Assembly: GCA_900545135.1 (NCBI GenBank)
Contig: UQXL01000030.1
Span: 1 to 23,453, forward strand
Source of the DNA: an uncultured Eubacteriales bacterium
GTDB taxonomy: Bacteria > Bacillota > Clostridia > Peptostreptococcales > Anaerovoracaceae
Direction of reading: 5' to 3'
Length of the DNA stretch: 23,453 bases
This document shows positions 12,862 through 23,042 of the stretch, piece by piece. Position 1 is the first letter of the stretch. Each line of letters starts with the position of its first letter. The notes beneath the pieces were generated by a model. The model made no database searches and had not been told where the DNA came from. It saw only the letters and a list, made by a program, of their open reading frames with translations. The position numbers and the translations under genes were made by a program.

Positions 12862-13932
12862 TTATTCCACAGGGACTATCCAGCCTCTTGTGTCTTCTTT
12901 TTCACCGGTCTGTATTCCGTAAAGCTCGTCATACAGCCTCTGGGAAAGTTCTCCGATCTCTCCGTTGTTGATGACGAGACTCTTGCCGTCCCACGCCAGC
13001 TCGCCTACAGGAGAAATTACCGCGGCGGTGCCTGTCGCAAAGACTTCCTCCAGCCTGCCCTCTTCGCCTGCCTTGAACACTTCGTCGATGGTGAATCTCG
13101 TCTCGTTGACCTTGTAACCCCAGTCTTTCATAACTTCGATCATCGAAGCTCTGGTAATTCCGGGCAGTATGGTTCCTACCAGCGAAGAAGTGTAGATTTC
13201 TCCGTCGATCTTGAAGAAAGCGTTGGAGGTTCCTATTTCCTCAACGTACTTCTTTTCCTTGGCGTCAAGCCAGAGAACCTGGTCAAAGCCCATGTCGTGA
13301 GCCTTAGCTTCTGCGATCATGGCGGCCGCATAGTTTCCGCCGATCTTGGCGAATCCTGTTCCGCCCATGGCCGACCTTATGTACTCGTTCTCAACGTAGA
13401 TTCTCGTCGGAGCCAGTCCGTGTTCATAGTAAGGGCCCACAGGACTCAGTATGATGATGAACTTATAAGTCTTGGAAGCGGCCACGCCGAGGAAAGCGTC
13501 GGTGGCTATCATGAACGGTCTGATGTACAGAGCGGTGTTTTCCTTTTCAGGTATCCAGTCTCTGTCCACGTCCACGATGGCCTTTACTGCGTCTACGTAA
13601 AGTTCCTCGTCGATGGACGGCATGCACATTCTGGCGTTGGTGTTGTTGGTTCTCTTGGCGTTCATGTCAGGTCTGAAAAGCTGGACCCTTCCGTCCTTGG
13701 TCTTGTATGCTTTCAGTCCCTCGAACATCTCCTGTCCATAGTGGAAAACTGTGCTGGCAGGATCCAGCTCCAGCGGGCCGTAAGGCACGATTCTTCCGTC
13801 ATGCCAGCCCTGCTTGTCGTCGTAATCCATGATGAACATGTGGTCTGTGAATATCTTTCCGAAAGGCAGCTTGTCAGGATCTGGCTTGGCCTTTGGATTT
13901 TTTGTAAGCGTTACACTGAATTTGTTTTTCAT
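12862..13932 (-). CDS. ilvE: Branched-chain amino acid aminotransferase
   Basis: This 356-residue PLP enzyme moves the amino group between glutamate and the 2-oxo acids of Ile, Val and Leu (EC 2.6.1.42), the last biosynthetic step. Catalytic Lys196 lies in TGFAKIGGNYAA; YGQEMFEGLKAY (about 65-76) and GTAAVISPVG near the C-terminus are phosphate and substrate loops of the group II enzymes. Length and the long N-terminal extension also fit group II. AAAGGAG lies about 11 nt before the ATG, 16 bp after ilvD. It is the last gene of the operon. Confidence 0.95.
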   Translation of the reverse strand: MKNKFSVTLTKNPKAKPDPDKLPFGKIFTDHMFIMDYDDKQGWHDGRIVPYGPLELDPASTVFHYGQEMFEGLKAYKTKDGRVQLFRPDMNAKRTNNTNARMCMPSIDEELYVDAVKAIVDVDRDWIPEKENTALYIRPFMIATDAFLGVAASKTYKFIIILSPVGPYYEHGLAPTRIYVENEYIRSAMGGTGFAKIGGNYAAAMIAEAKAHDMGFDQVLWLDAKEKKYVEEIGTSNAFFKIDGEIYTSSLVGTILPGITRASMIEVMKDWGYKVNETRFTIDEVFKAGEEGRLEEVFATGTAAVISPVGELAWDGKSLVINNGEIGELSQRLYDELYGIQTGEKEDTRGWIVPVE

Positions 13933-13948
13933 TTTAGTCTAGTCTCCT

Positions 13949-15613
13949 TTACTTCAAAACGGCGCCTGTGTTGGCTGAGGATACCATTCTTGAATATCTT
14001 TCCAGCCAGCCCGTCTTGACTTTCTTCTCCGGCTTTATGTAGGCTTCGCGGCGTCTTGCGAATTCCTCGTCGGAAACTTTGGCGTTGATCGAATATTCAG
14101 GAATATTTATCTCTATGATATCCCCCTCTTCGATAAGTCCTATGAGGCCTCCATCTGCGGCTTCCGGGCTGACGTGGCCGATGGAAGCGCCGCGGCTTGC
14201 TCCGCTGAAACGTCCGTCTGTTATGAGAGCGACAGTCTTGTCAAGTCCCATGCCTGCCAGCGCGCTGGTAGGATTGAGCATTTCCCTCATTCCCGGGCCA
14301 CCCTTAGGACCCTCGTATCTTATGACCACCACTTCGCCGTCCTTTATGCTGCCGGCATAAATGGCTTCTATTGCGTCTTCTTCACTGTCGAAAACTCTGG
14401 CCGGACCTGAATGTACCAGCATTTCAGGAGCCACCGCGCTTCTCTTTACAACACAGCCGTCTTTTGCTATGTTACCCCAGAGAATGGCGATGCCGCCGGT
14501 CTGGCTGTACGGCTCTTCTACAGGTCTTATGGCCTCCTGGTCTTTGATCACTCTTCCCTTGATGTTTTCACCTACGGTCTTTCCGGACACGGTAGGAAGA
14601 GAAGTGTCTATCAGACCCTTTGAGGCCAGCTGCGCCATGACTGCAGGAACGCCTCCGGCGTTGTCAAGGTCGTGCATGTGAGTGCCGCCTGCCGGAGCCA
14701 GATGGCAGAGATTAGGAGTTACCTGACTTATCTCGTTGAACATGTTGAGATCTACTTCTACGCCGGCTTCGTGAGCTATGGCCAGAAGATGGAGCACGCT
14801 GTTTGATGAGCAGCCCAGAGCCATGTCGCAGGCTATGGCGTTTCTGATGGATTTTTCATTGATTATGTCTCTGGCCTTTATGTCCTTTTCCACCAGATTC
14901 ATGACGGCCATGCCGGCATGCTTGGCCAGCATTATTCTCCTGCTGGAAACTGCAGGGATGCTTCCGTTGCCTGGAAGTGCGATGCCGATGGCTTCACAGA
15001 GGCAGTTCATGCTGTTGGCAGTGTACATTCCGGAACACGAACCGCAGCCGGGGCATACGTTCTGTTCGTATTCCAGCAGTCCCTCATCGTCTATGATTCC
15101 GGCCTTTCTCGCACCGACTGCCTCAAACATTTTGGAAAGGCTGGTCTCAACGCCGCCCACCAGACCCGACATCATAGGGCCTCCTGAGCATACTATGGCA
15201 GGAATATTCATCCTCACCGCGGCCATGACCATTCCCGGCACGATCTTGTCGCAGTTTGGCACTAGCACTGCTCCGTCGAAAGCGTGAGCCATGACCATGG
15301 TCTCGACGCTGTCTGCGATAAGTTCGCGGCTGGCGAGGGAATATTTCATGCCTATGTGCCCCATGGCTATGCCGTCGCATACTCCGATGGCCGGCACCAT
15401 GATAGGAGTTCCGCCTGCCATCCTCACCCCGGCTTTGACCGCGTCAGTGATCTTGTCGAGATTGATATGGCCGGGAACTATTTCGCTGTGAGCCGAAACT
15501 ACCGCTATCAGCGGCCTTGACAGCTCTTCTTCCGTATATCCCATAGCGTAGAACAGACTCCGCATAGGAGCCTTTTCCACGCCCTCGGTAACAAGTTTAC
15601 TTCTGGTTTTCAT
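13949..15613 (-). CDS. ilvD: Dihydroxy-acid dehydratase
   Basis: The 554-residue enzyme dehydrates 2,3-dihydroxy acids to 2-oxo acids for Ile and Val (EC 4.2.1.9). Cluster ligands are Cys121 in NCDKIVPGM and Cys193 in CPGCGSCSGMYTAN. At the third position it reads SEIVPGHINL, with Gly-His where [2Fe-2S] enzymes have Cys-Asn. As I recall the family, that is the oxygen-labile [4Fe-4S] class, consistent with an anaerobe. GHVSPEAADGG near the C-terminus is also typical. The ATG at 15613 follows TAGAGGCG, 9 bp after the ilvC stop. Confidence 0.96.
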   Translation of the reverse strand: MKTRSKLVTEGVEKAPMRSLFYAMGYTEEELSRPLIAVVSAHSEIVPGHINLDKITDAVKAGVRMAGGTPIMVPAIGVCDGIAMGHIGMKYSLASRELIADSVETMVMAHAFDGAVLVPNCDKIVPGMVMAAVRMNIPAIVCSGGPMMSGLVGGVETSLSKMFEAVGARKAGIIDDEGLLEYEQNVCPGCGSCSGMYTANSMNCLCEAIGIALPGNGSIPAVSSRRIMLAKHAGMAVMNLVEKDIKARDIINEKSIRNAIACDMALGCSSNSVLHLLAIAHEAGVEVDLNMFNEISQVTPNLCHLAPAGGTHMHDLDNAGGVPAVMAQLASKGLIDTSLPTVSGKTVGENIKGRVIKDQEAIRPVEEPYSQTGGIAILWGNIAKDGCVVKRSAVAPEMLVHSGPARVFDSEEDAIEAIYAGSIKDGEVVVIRYEGPKGGPGMREMLNPTSALAGMGLDKTVALITDGRFSGASRGASIGHVSPEAADGGLIGLIEEGDIIEINIPEYSINAKVSDEEFARRREAYIKPEKKVKTGWLERYSRMVSSANTGAVLK

Positions 15614-15622
15614 AATGCGCCT

Positions 15623-16618
<996 letters not shown>

Positions 16619-16649
16619 TTTTTTATTCTCCTTTATTTTAAAAAATTAT

Positions 16650-17123
16650 TTACTTTTCTATGCCGGTCACTCCGGTCCTGCATATGTCGATTATCTCATA
16701 TTCCTTGATGAGGTCGAGGAAAGCGTCCAGTTTTTCCGGCGCACCGGTCAGTTCGAGAACCATTTCCTCTGTAGTGAGGTTGATTATCTTAGCTCTGTAT
16801 ATATCGACGATCTCCTTTACTTCGCTGCGTATGGACTTGTCGGCCTTGACCTTTATCATCAGCAGTTCGCGGAAAAAGCTCTTTTTACGGTCTAAAGTCT
16901 TGATGCTCCTGACCACTTCCAGCTTTTCCGTCTGCGCCACTATCTGATGCAGCGTAAGGTAATCGCCCTCGAATACTATGGTTATCCTGGATATACCAGG
17001 ATCGTTGGTGGCTGATACGGTAAGGGAATCTATGTTGAAGCCTCTTCTTCCGTAGAGGCTTACGACCCTTGACAATACGTTGGCCTTGTTATCAACATAT
17101 ATGCTGACTACTTCTTTTTTCAT
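16650..17123 (-). CDS. ilvN: Acetolactate synthase small (regulatory) subunit
   Basis: The 157-residue protein has an N-terminal ACT domain (about 1-75; YVDNKANVLSRVVSLYGRRGFNIDSL, where valine binds in this family) and the C-terminal activating domain (FFRELLMIKV, then ELTGAPEKLDAF). It raises IlvB activity and confers valine feedback. AGGAGGGG precedes the ATG. It starts 14 bp after ilvB, fixing the subunits at similar levels. Some genomes name it ilvH. Confidence 0.95.
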   Translation of the reverse strand: MKKEVVSIYVDNKANVLSRVVSLYGRRGFNIDSLTVSATNDPGISRITIVFEGDYLTLHQIVAQTEKLEVVRSIKTLDRKKSFFRELLMIKVKADKSIRSEVKEIVDIYRAKIINLTTEEMVLELTGAPEKLDAFLDLIKEYEIIDICRTGVTGIEK

Positions 17124-17137
17124 CGGTCTTTCCCCTC

Positions 17138-18805
17138 CTATTCATATATGATATTGTCTACCGTGTCTCCGTTCTGGATCATCGGCAGCACCAGATCTTC
17201 CTGCGATATGTCGCAGTCTATCCAGGAAGGGCCGTCAACTTTGAGAGCCTGACTGAAGGCTTCTTTCAGCTGTTCCATGTTTTCCGCCCTGAAGCCTCTG
17301 CCTCCGAAAGCTTCCATCAGCTTAGGGAAATCCGTCTTTCTGCCGGGAGTCGTCTGCGAGTATCTCTTGTCGTAAATCAGCGTCTGCCACTGGTATACCA
17401 TGCCTAAAACTCTGTTATTCATTATAACGGTGATTATCGGCAGCTTATAGGAAACGGCCGTGCATGCCTCTGCCAGGTTCATGTGCAGCGAGCCGTCGCC
17501 GGTAAAGTGGATGACCCTCTTATCAGGATTTGCCATCTGCGCTCCTATGGCCGCTCCGTATCCGAAGCCCATGGTTCCAAGGCCTCCGCTGGAAAGGAAG
17601 TCTCTCGGCTTGGTCTGTTCAACGTACTGGGCGGCCCACATCTGGTGCTGTCCCACGTCTGTCACGTATACCGTTTCTTTATCGGTGTTCCGGCAGATAT
17701 ATCTGATTATTTCCTCCGGATTTATCTTGGCGTTGCAGTTCTTGATCTTGGTCGGTTTTTCCTTGTCCCAGGCCGTTATCTCCGCCAGCCATTCCTGATG
17801 GGATTTCTTCTCAACTCTCTCTGTCAGCTTTTCCAGGATATCCTTGCAGTCTCCAATAATGCACTCTTCGACGGAAACGTTCTTGCTTATTTCGCTCCTG
17901 TCCAGATCTATCTGGAATATCTTAGCCTTTTTTCCGAATTTGGATGGGTTCAGAGCCACCCTGTCGCTGAATCTCGTTCCGACGGCCAGGATAAAATCCG
18001 CCTCTGCCGCGCTCCTGTTGGCCGCATATGAACCGTGCATGCCCAGCATACCGAAGAATCTCTTTTCAGAGCTTGGAACTATTCCCAGACCCATAAGCGT
18101 GTTCACGACAGGCATGTCTGTCTTTTCCATGAAAGCCCTGACTTGTTCTGCGGCTTCTGCCGATATGGCTCCGCCGCCTACCATGAGCAAAGGCTTCTGA
18201 GCTTCGTTTATGTATTTTACAAACTTCTTCAGCTTGGTTTCTTCATCTTTGTCTTTGATTTCCTTGAGAGGATAGTTGGGTACAGGCTCATAATCAACCA
18301 TGGCGTCGGTCACATCTTTTGTCACGTCCACCAGCACAGGACCCTTTCTGCCCTCGTTGGCTATTCTGAAAGCGTCCCTCATGGCGCTCACCAGGTCTTC
18401 TTTTCTATTGACGAAGAAGCTGTGTTTTGTTATCGGGAAAGTAACTCCTGTAATGCATACCTCCTGGAAAGCGTCTCTTCCTATCTGGCTGTTGTTCACG
18501 TTGGCAGTTATGAATACCGTTGGAACGCTGTCCATGTAAGCCGTGGCTATGCCGGTAACAAGATTTGTCGCTCCAGGGCCGCTGGTTGCAATGGCCACCC
18601 CCGTCTTTCCGGTGGATCTGGCGTAACCGTCCGCAGCGTGGGCTGCTCCCTGCTCGTGGGCGGTTAAAACGTGAGTTATCTTGTCAGAATATCTATACAA
18701 CTCATCGTACAGGACTATTGCCGTGCCCCCGGGATAACCGAAAACGGTATCCACACCGTGCTCCAGCAAAACTTTCATGACTGCTTCTGAGCCCTTTATC
18801 TTCAT
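17138..18805 (-). CDS. ilvB: Acetolactate synthase large (catalytic) subunit
   Basis: This 555-residue thiamine-diphosphate enzyme condenses pyruvate with pyruvate or 2-oxobutyrate (EC 2.2.1.6). Catalytic Glu51 lies in LTAHEQGAAHAADGYAR, and the TPP/Mg2+ motif GDGSLHMN starts at about 436 and runs to MNN about 28 residues on. The middle domain (GGGAISAEA, GTRFSDRVALNP) is the FAD-binding part. GGAGG lies upstream within the end of the DUF815 gene, and the start overlaps that gene's stop as ATGA, so the two are translationally coupled. Confidence 0.96.
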   Translation of the reverse strand: MKIKGSEAVMKVLLEHGVDTVFGYPGGTAIVLYDELYRYSDKITHVLTAHEQGAAHAADGYARSTGKTGVAIATSGPGATNLVTGIATAYMDSVPTVFITANVNNSQIGRDAFQEVCITGVTFPITKHSFFVNRKEDLVSAMRDAFRIANEGRKGPVLVDVTKDVTDAMVDYEPVPNYPLKEIKDKDEETKLKKFVKYINEAQKPLLMVGGGAISAEAAEQVRAFMEKTDMPVVNTLMGLGIVPSSEKRFFGMLGMHGSYAANRSAAEADFILAVGTRFSDRVALNPSKFGKKAKIFQIDLDRSEISKNVSVEECIIGDCKDILEKLTERVEKKSHQEWLAEITAWDKEKPTKIKNCNAKINPEEIIRYICRNTDKETVYVTDVGQHQMWAAQYVEQTKPRDFLSSGGLGTMGFGYGAAIGAQMANPDKRVIHFTGDGSLHMNLAEACTAVSYKLPIITVIMNNRVLGMVYQWQTLIYDKRYSQTTPGRKTDFPKLMEAFGGRGFRAENMEQLKEAFSQALKVDGPSWIDCDISQEDLVLPMIQNGDTVDNIIYE

Positions 18806-20196
18806 TTAGTATTTTCCTCCAATCCTTTCATGTAGTCGATAAATTGTCTTGCGCTTCTGCCGGAAACGCCTCCGCGGCGAATCTCCCACTTGGTCGCTTC
18901 CTGATGAAGTTTCTGTAAATCTATATTTACATTTTCTCTCAAGGCCAGAGCTTCCACTATTTCGTGGAACTGATCCCTGCCAGGCTTGCCGTAGTATATC
19001 TGGACTCCGAACCTTTCGGCCAGGCTGAGCTTTTCTTCCATGGAATCTCCGCGGTGTATCTCTCCGTCGTTGTCCATGTCGCTCCTGTCTTTCCACGTCT
19101 CCTTTATCAGGTGTCTGCGGTTTGAGGTGGCGTAAATCAGCACGTTTTTCGGCCTCGGCTCAAGTCCTCCCTCGATGACGGCCTTGAGATATTTGTATTC
19201 AGTTTCAAAGTCTTCAAAGGACAGGTCATCCATGTAGATTATGAATTTATAATTCCTGTTTTTGATTATGTCTATTATGCTGCTCAGATGCTGCATCTGG
19301 TGCCTGTATATCTGGATTATTCTCAGTCCCTCGCCGCTGTACTGGCTGCATATAGCTCTGATGCTGGTCGATTTTCCTGTTCCGCCGTCTCCGTAGAGCA
19401 GCACATTATTGGCTGGTTTTCCGGCCAGAAAAGCTTCTGTATTTTGGACCAGTTTTCGCTTTTGCTCTTCGTAGCCTATAAGGTCTGAAAGCCTTATATC
19501 TTCAGTCTTTCTTACGGCAGAAAGGCGAATCTTGCCAGATGAGGCTGCGGCTTCTGCTGCGTCCGGGCAGGCAGCGTTTCCGGCTGCTTCTGCCGCCGTA
19601 GCTCCGCTGCCGGTTCTCAAGGTGAAGGCCTTGGAAAGTCCCAGCTCTCCTGCTCCGTTTTGGCGGTAAAAACTGACGACAGCCTGTAAAAACTCTTCGT
19701 CGCTGTCTGCAGCTTCAAGGCTCTGGGCAAATTGGCAAATCAGCCTGCCCGCGTCGGTCATGCTCTCAGCTTCAGCAGCGTCTCCTGCTCTTCGGCAGGC
19801 GGTTATGGCCTTAGACCAAAGGCTTTGTCCCTCAGCGTGCTTCTGCCAGTCCCAGTTGAAAATTTTCCTCAGGACAGAGCAGTCCATCGCGCCCAGCTTT
19901 GCCAGCGTCGTGTCCGCCGCCTCGGGAGCAGTTTTCGTCTCTCTTTCAGCCGCGGCCCTCCGCTCTTCTTCAAGGGAAAATGGATTCAGATCCGTGGCTA
20001 TGTAATAAGCGATGTAATCATGCCAGAGGTTGCCTGCAAGGCCATGAAGCGCGGCGAATTCCAGCAGGCTTTTGGTAAGCTTTCTCTGCAGTCTGCGGCT
20101 GTCCCCCGTATCGCCGGACGCCGTCATGGCCGCCGCAATTTCCAGAATTTTATTATCTGCTGAATATAGAATTAAATCATCAAGTAGTTTTTGCAT
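18802..20196 (-). CDS. DUF815-family AAA+ ATPase
   Basis: The 464-residue protein has a poorly conserved helical N-terminal half, an Ala-rich linker (about 195-222), and a C-terminal DUF815 ATPase domain. Walker A is GDGGTGKST (269-277), Walker B FIIYMDDLSF (318-327), sensor-like YATSNRRHL (355-363), and a C-terminal RRGGVSGRSARQFIDY arginine-rich motif. The family's function is undefined. It lies between leuB (3 bp gap) and ilvB (4-bp overlap), so it is cotranscribed and coupled with BCAA biosynthesis though no BCAA enzyme needs an ATPase. Its site GGAGAGG is well placed for the ATG at 20196. Confidence 0.9.
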   Translation of the reverse strand: MQKLLDDLILYSADNKILEIAAAMTASGDTGDSRRLQRKLTKSLLEFAALHGLAGNLWHDYIAYYIATDLNPFSLEEERRAAAERETKTAPEAADTTLAKLGAMDCSVLRKIFNWDWQKHAEGQSLWSKAITACRRAGDAAEAESMTDAGRLICQFAQSLEAADSDEEFLQAVVSFYRQNGAGELGLSKAFTLRTGSGATAAEAAGNAACPDAAEAAASSGKIRLSAVRKTEDIRLSDLIGYEEQKRKLVQNTEAFLAGKPANNVLLYGDGGTGKSTSIRAICSQYSGEGLRIIQIYRHQMQHLSSIIDIIKNRNYKFIIYMDDLSFEDFETEYKYLKAVIEGGLEPRPKNVLIYATSNRRHLIKETWKDRSDMDNDGEIHRGDSMEEKLSLAERFGVQIYYGKPGRDQFHEIVEALALRENVNIDLQKLHQEATKWEIRRGGVSGRSARQFIDYMKGLEENTK

Positions 20197-20199
20197 TAT

Positions 20200-21273
20200 C
20201 TAAATCCTCTCCGCTATGAGAGTTCCTATCTCGGAAGTGGAGACCTGCTTCTTGCCGTCCGTCATCAGGTCAGGCGTTCTGCATCCCTCTTCAAGGACAT
20301 TTTTAACGGCGTTTTCTATGGCGTCTGCTTCTTTGACAAGTCCAAATGTATATTTTAACATCATTGCGGCAGAAAGTACAGCAGCCATCGGATTTGCCTT
20401 TCCCGTGCCTGCTATATCAGGGGCCGAGCCGTGAACGGGCTCATACATTCCAAAAGCTCCCTCAGCAAGGCTGGCTGACGGCAGCATGCCTATGGAACCT
20501 GTGATCATGCTGGCTTCGTCTGAAAGTATATCGCCGAAGATATTGCTGGTAACTATTACGTCAAACTGCTTCGGGTTGTATACCAGCTGCATGGCGGCGT
20601 TGTCGACATACAGATTTTCCAGCGTCACTTCAGGATATCTTTCGGCGACTTTGGCCACAGTCTTTCTCCACAGCCTGGAGCTCTCCAGCACGTTGGCCTT
20701 ATCAACGCTGGTTACTTTTTTATTTCTCTTCATCGCCATGGAAAAGGCGATTTCAGCGACTCTTTCCACTTCTTTTTCAGAGTACAGTTCAACGTCGTAG
20801 GCGGCTTTTCCCATGTTTTCAGTATCTTTTACGCCTCTCTCACCGAAATAAATTCCTCCGGTCAGCTCTCTTACCACCAGAAGATCAAGGCCTCCCCGGA
20901 CTTTTTCTTCTTTCAGAGGGCATGCAGCCTTAAGCTCGTCGAACATTATGGCAGGTCTCAGGTTGGCGAAAAGCCCCAGTTCCTTTCTCAGTCCCAGGAG
21001 CGCTTTTTCCGGCCTCTGATCTCCGGGAAGATCGTCCCACTTGGGACCTCCTACCGCCCCCAGCAGAACTGCGTCGGCTTTTTTTGCCGTTTCCACAGTT
21101 TCTTCCGGCAGACATCTGCCGTATTGGTCTATGGCTGCGCCTCCTGCCAAAAGATATGTATAATCAAATTCATGTCCGAATTTCTTTCCTGCAGCGTCCA
21201 GGGCTTTGACGGCTTCTGCCGTAACCTCAGGGCCTATGCCGTCTCCCGGTATGACTGCTATTTTATAATTCAT
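20200..21273 (-). CDS. leuB: 3-isopropylmalate dehydrogenase
   Basis: This 357-residue NAD-dependent enzyme oxidatively decarboxylates 3-isopropylmalate (EC 1.1.1.85). It starts YKIAVIPGDGIGPEV and carries LLGAVGGPKWD, RELTGGIYFGERG (about 137-150), and the metal-site signature NIFGDILSDEASMITGS (about 244-260). GGSAPDIAGTGKANP-type sequence near the C-terminus reads HGSAPDIAGTGKANP here. AAAGGAGAGG precedes the ATG. It lies 57 bp after ilvA. Confidence 0.96.
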   Translation of the reverse strand: MNYKIAVIPGDGIGPEVTAEAVKALDAAGKKFGHEFDYTYLLAGGAAIDQYGRCLPEETVETAKKADAVLLGAVGGPKWDDLPGDQRPEKALLGLRKELGLFANLRPAIMFDELKAACPLKEEKVRGGLDLLVVRELTGGIYFGERGVKDTENMGKAAYDVELYSEKEVERVAEIAFSMAMKRNKKVTSVDKANVLESSRLWRKTVAKVAERYPEVTLENLYVDNAAMQLVYNPKQFDVIVTSNIFGDILSDEASMITGSIGMLPSASLAEGAFGMYEPVHGSAPDIAGTGKANPMAAVLSAAMMLKYTFGLVKEADAIENAVKNVLEEGCRTPDLMTDGKKQVSTSEIGTLIAERI

Positions 21274-21330
21274 CTAACGCCTCTCCTTTCGGGCTTCATA
21301 TAATCTCTTTGTCTTTAGGTGTTATGCAGG

Positions 21331-22542
21331 CTACATTATGACGCTTACCTGCTTCGGATTGTAGCCTTCTTTCTCCAGAGCTTCGCATATGGAATGTTTA
21401 TGCTCAGGGCCGAAGGCTTCTATTGTTATCTTCAGTTCCACCGCCGCGGTACGGTTGGTGGTCACAAATTGGTTGTGCTCAAGTTTTACTACGTTGCCCT
21501 GTTTCTGCGCTATGATCGTGGCGACTCTCACCAGTTCGCCCGGCTTGTCAGGAAGCAGCACCGAAACGGTGAAGATCCTGTCTCTCTTGATGAGTCCCAG
21601 CTGGACTACCGACGACATGGTAATTATGTCCATGTTGCCGCCGCTCAGGATGGAAACTATCTTCTTACCCTTGACGTCCAGATGCTTAAGGGCGGCTACG
21701 GTGAGCAGCCCCGAATTCTCAACGACTAATTTATGATTCTCCACCATGTCTAAAAAGGCGACTATCAGCTCGCCGTCTTCGACGGTGATTATGCCGTCAA
21801 GACCTTTCTTGAGATAAGGGAAGATATTGCTTCCCGGAGTCTTTACAGCCGTTCCGTCTGCTATGGTGGAAACCTTATCTATCGTTGTGACTTTGCCGTT
21901 TTTGAGAGACTGTTCAAGGCAGTTGGCTCCGGCAGGCTCCACACCTATGACTTTTATCTTAGGGTTGAGCAGCTTTGCCAGAGTTGAAACTCCTGTCGCC
22001 AGACCGCCGCCGCCCACCGGCACCAGTATGTAATCCACCAGGGGCAGTTCCTTGACTATCTCCATGGCTATGGTTCCCTGTCCCGTAGCGACAGCCAGAT
22101 CGTCGAAAGGATGAATAAAGGTATATCCCTTTTCTTCTGCCAGCTTTGCGGCATGAGCCGCTGCTTCGTCGTAAAAGTCGCCGTAGAGAATGACCTCTGC
22201 TCCGTAGCTTTTCGTCCTGTCGACTTTCATCAGAGGCGTCGTCGTAGGCATCACTATGGTAGCCTTGCAGCCGTAGGCCTTGGCGGCATACGCCACGCCC
22301 TGAGCGTGATTTCCGGCGGAGGCCGTAATCAGGCCTTTCTCCCGCTCTTCGTCGGTCAGTGTGCTTATCTTATAGTAAGCTCCTCTCAGCTTATATGCGC
22401 CTGTCTTTTGCAGGTTTTCAGGCTTGAGATAGACCTTGTTGCCCGTCTGCTCGCTGAGAAAATCGCTGTATATCAGCTTTGTCTCTATGGCGACTTTCTG
22501 AACTATCTCCGCCGCCTCTTCAAACGCTTTTAATGTAAGCAT
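21331..22542 (-). CDS. ilvA: Threonine ammonia-lyase (threonine dehydratase)
   Basis: The 403-residue PLP enzyme deaminates threonine to 2-oxobutyrate (EC 4.3.1.19), the entry to isoleucine. PLP Lys51 is in KTGAYKLRGAYYK, with TASAGNHAQGVAYAAK and the phosphate-binding VPVGGGGLATGV loop. A single C-terminal ACT-like domain (about 328-403) makes it the short form common in Firmicutes, which may be annotated as either biosynthetic or catabolic; operon context favours biosynthetic. AGAGAGGG lies before the ATG, 20 bp after leuD. Confidence 0.93.
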   Translation of the reverse strand: MLTLKAFEEAAEIVQKVAIETKLIYSDFLSEQTGNKVYLKPENLQKTGAYKLRGAYYKISTLTDEEREKGLITASAGNHAQGVAYAAKAYGCKATIVMPTTTPLMKVDRTKSYGAEVILYGDFYDEAAAHAAKLAEEKGYTFIHPFDDLAVATGQGTIAMEIVKELPLVDYILVPVGGGGLATGVSTLAKLLNPKIKVIGVEPAGANCLEQSLKNGKVTTIDKVSTIADGTAVKTPGSNIFPYLKKGLDGIITVEDGELIVAFLDMVENHKLVVENSGLLTVAALKHLDVKGKKIVSILSGGNMDIITMSSVVQLGLIKRDRIFTVSVLLPDKPGELVRVATIIAQKQGNVVKLEHNQFVTTNRTAAVELKITIEAFGPEHKHSICEALEKEGYNPKQVSVIM

Positions 22543-22562
22543 GTGTTTCCCTCTCTTTGATC

Positions 22563-23042
22563 TTATTTTATCGAGTTTAAAAGCCCGCCTTTTTTGATTA
22601 TATTGTCTATGAATTCAGGGAAAGGCATGGCCTTGTATTCCTGATTCTTGGTGACATTGGTTATCACGCCCGTCTCAAAATCCACGGAAACCTCGTCTCC
22701 GGCGTCTATGCTCTCCGCCGCCTCGGGACATTCCATGATCGCCAGACCAATATTGATGGCGTTGCGGTAAAATATCCTCGCAAAGGACTTGGCTATTACG
22801 CAGGAAATTCCGCAGGCTTTGATGGCTATAGGCGCGTGTTCTCTCGAGGAACCGCAGCCGAAGTTCAGTCCACCTACCATTATATCACCTTTTTTCACAT
22901 TTTTAAAGAAATCTTCATCCACAGGCTCCATACAATGTGAGGCCAGCTCATTGCTGTCGGCGGTGTTCAGATATCTTGCCGGAATTATTATATCCGTATC
23001 TATGTTGTCTCCGTATTTGTAAACTTTTCCCTGAGCTTTCAT
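22563..23042 (-). CDS. leuD: 3-isopropylmalate dehydratase small subunit
   Basis: This 159-residue subunit works with LeuC to isomerise 2- to 3-isopropylmalate (EC 4.2.1.33). It has the short LeuD form, KYGDNIDTDIIIPARYL (about 8-24), GLNFGCGSSREHAPIA (about 58-73) and AKSFARIFYRNAINIG (about 84-99). AAAGGAGG is inside the end of leuC and the ATG comes directly after the leuC stop, implying coupled translation. Confidence 0.96.
   Translation of the reverse strand: MKAQGKVYKYGDNIDTDIIIPARYLNTADSNELASHCMEPVDEDFFKNVKKGDIMVGGLNFGCGSSREHAPIAIKACGISCVIAKSFARIFYRNAINIGLAIMECPEAAESIDAGDEVSVDFETGVITNVTKNQEYKAMPFPEFIDNIIKKGGLLNSIK

Noticed and set aside
12841..14019. A 392-codon plus-strand open frame opposite ilvE
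   Set aside because: It lies antisense to a clear aminotransferase gene, has no ribosome site, and its translation looks like the reverse frame of a coding region.
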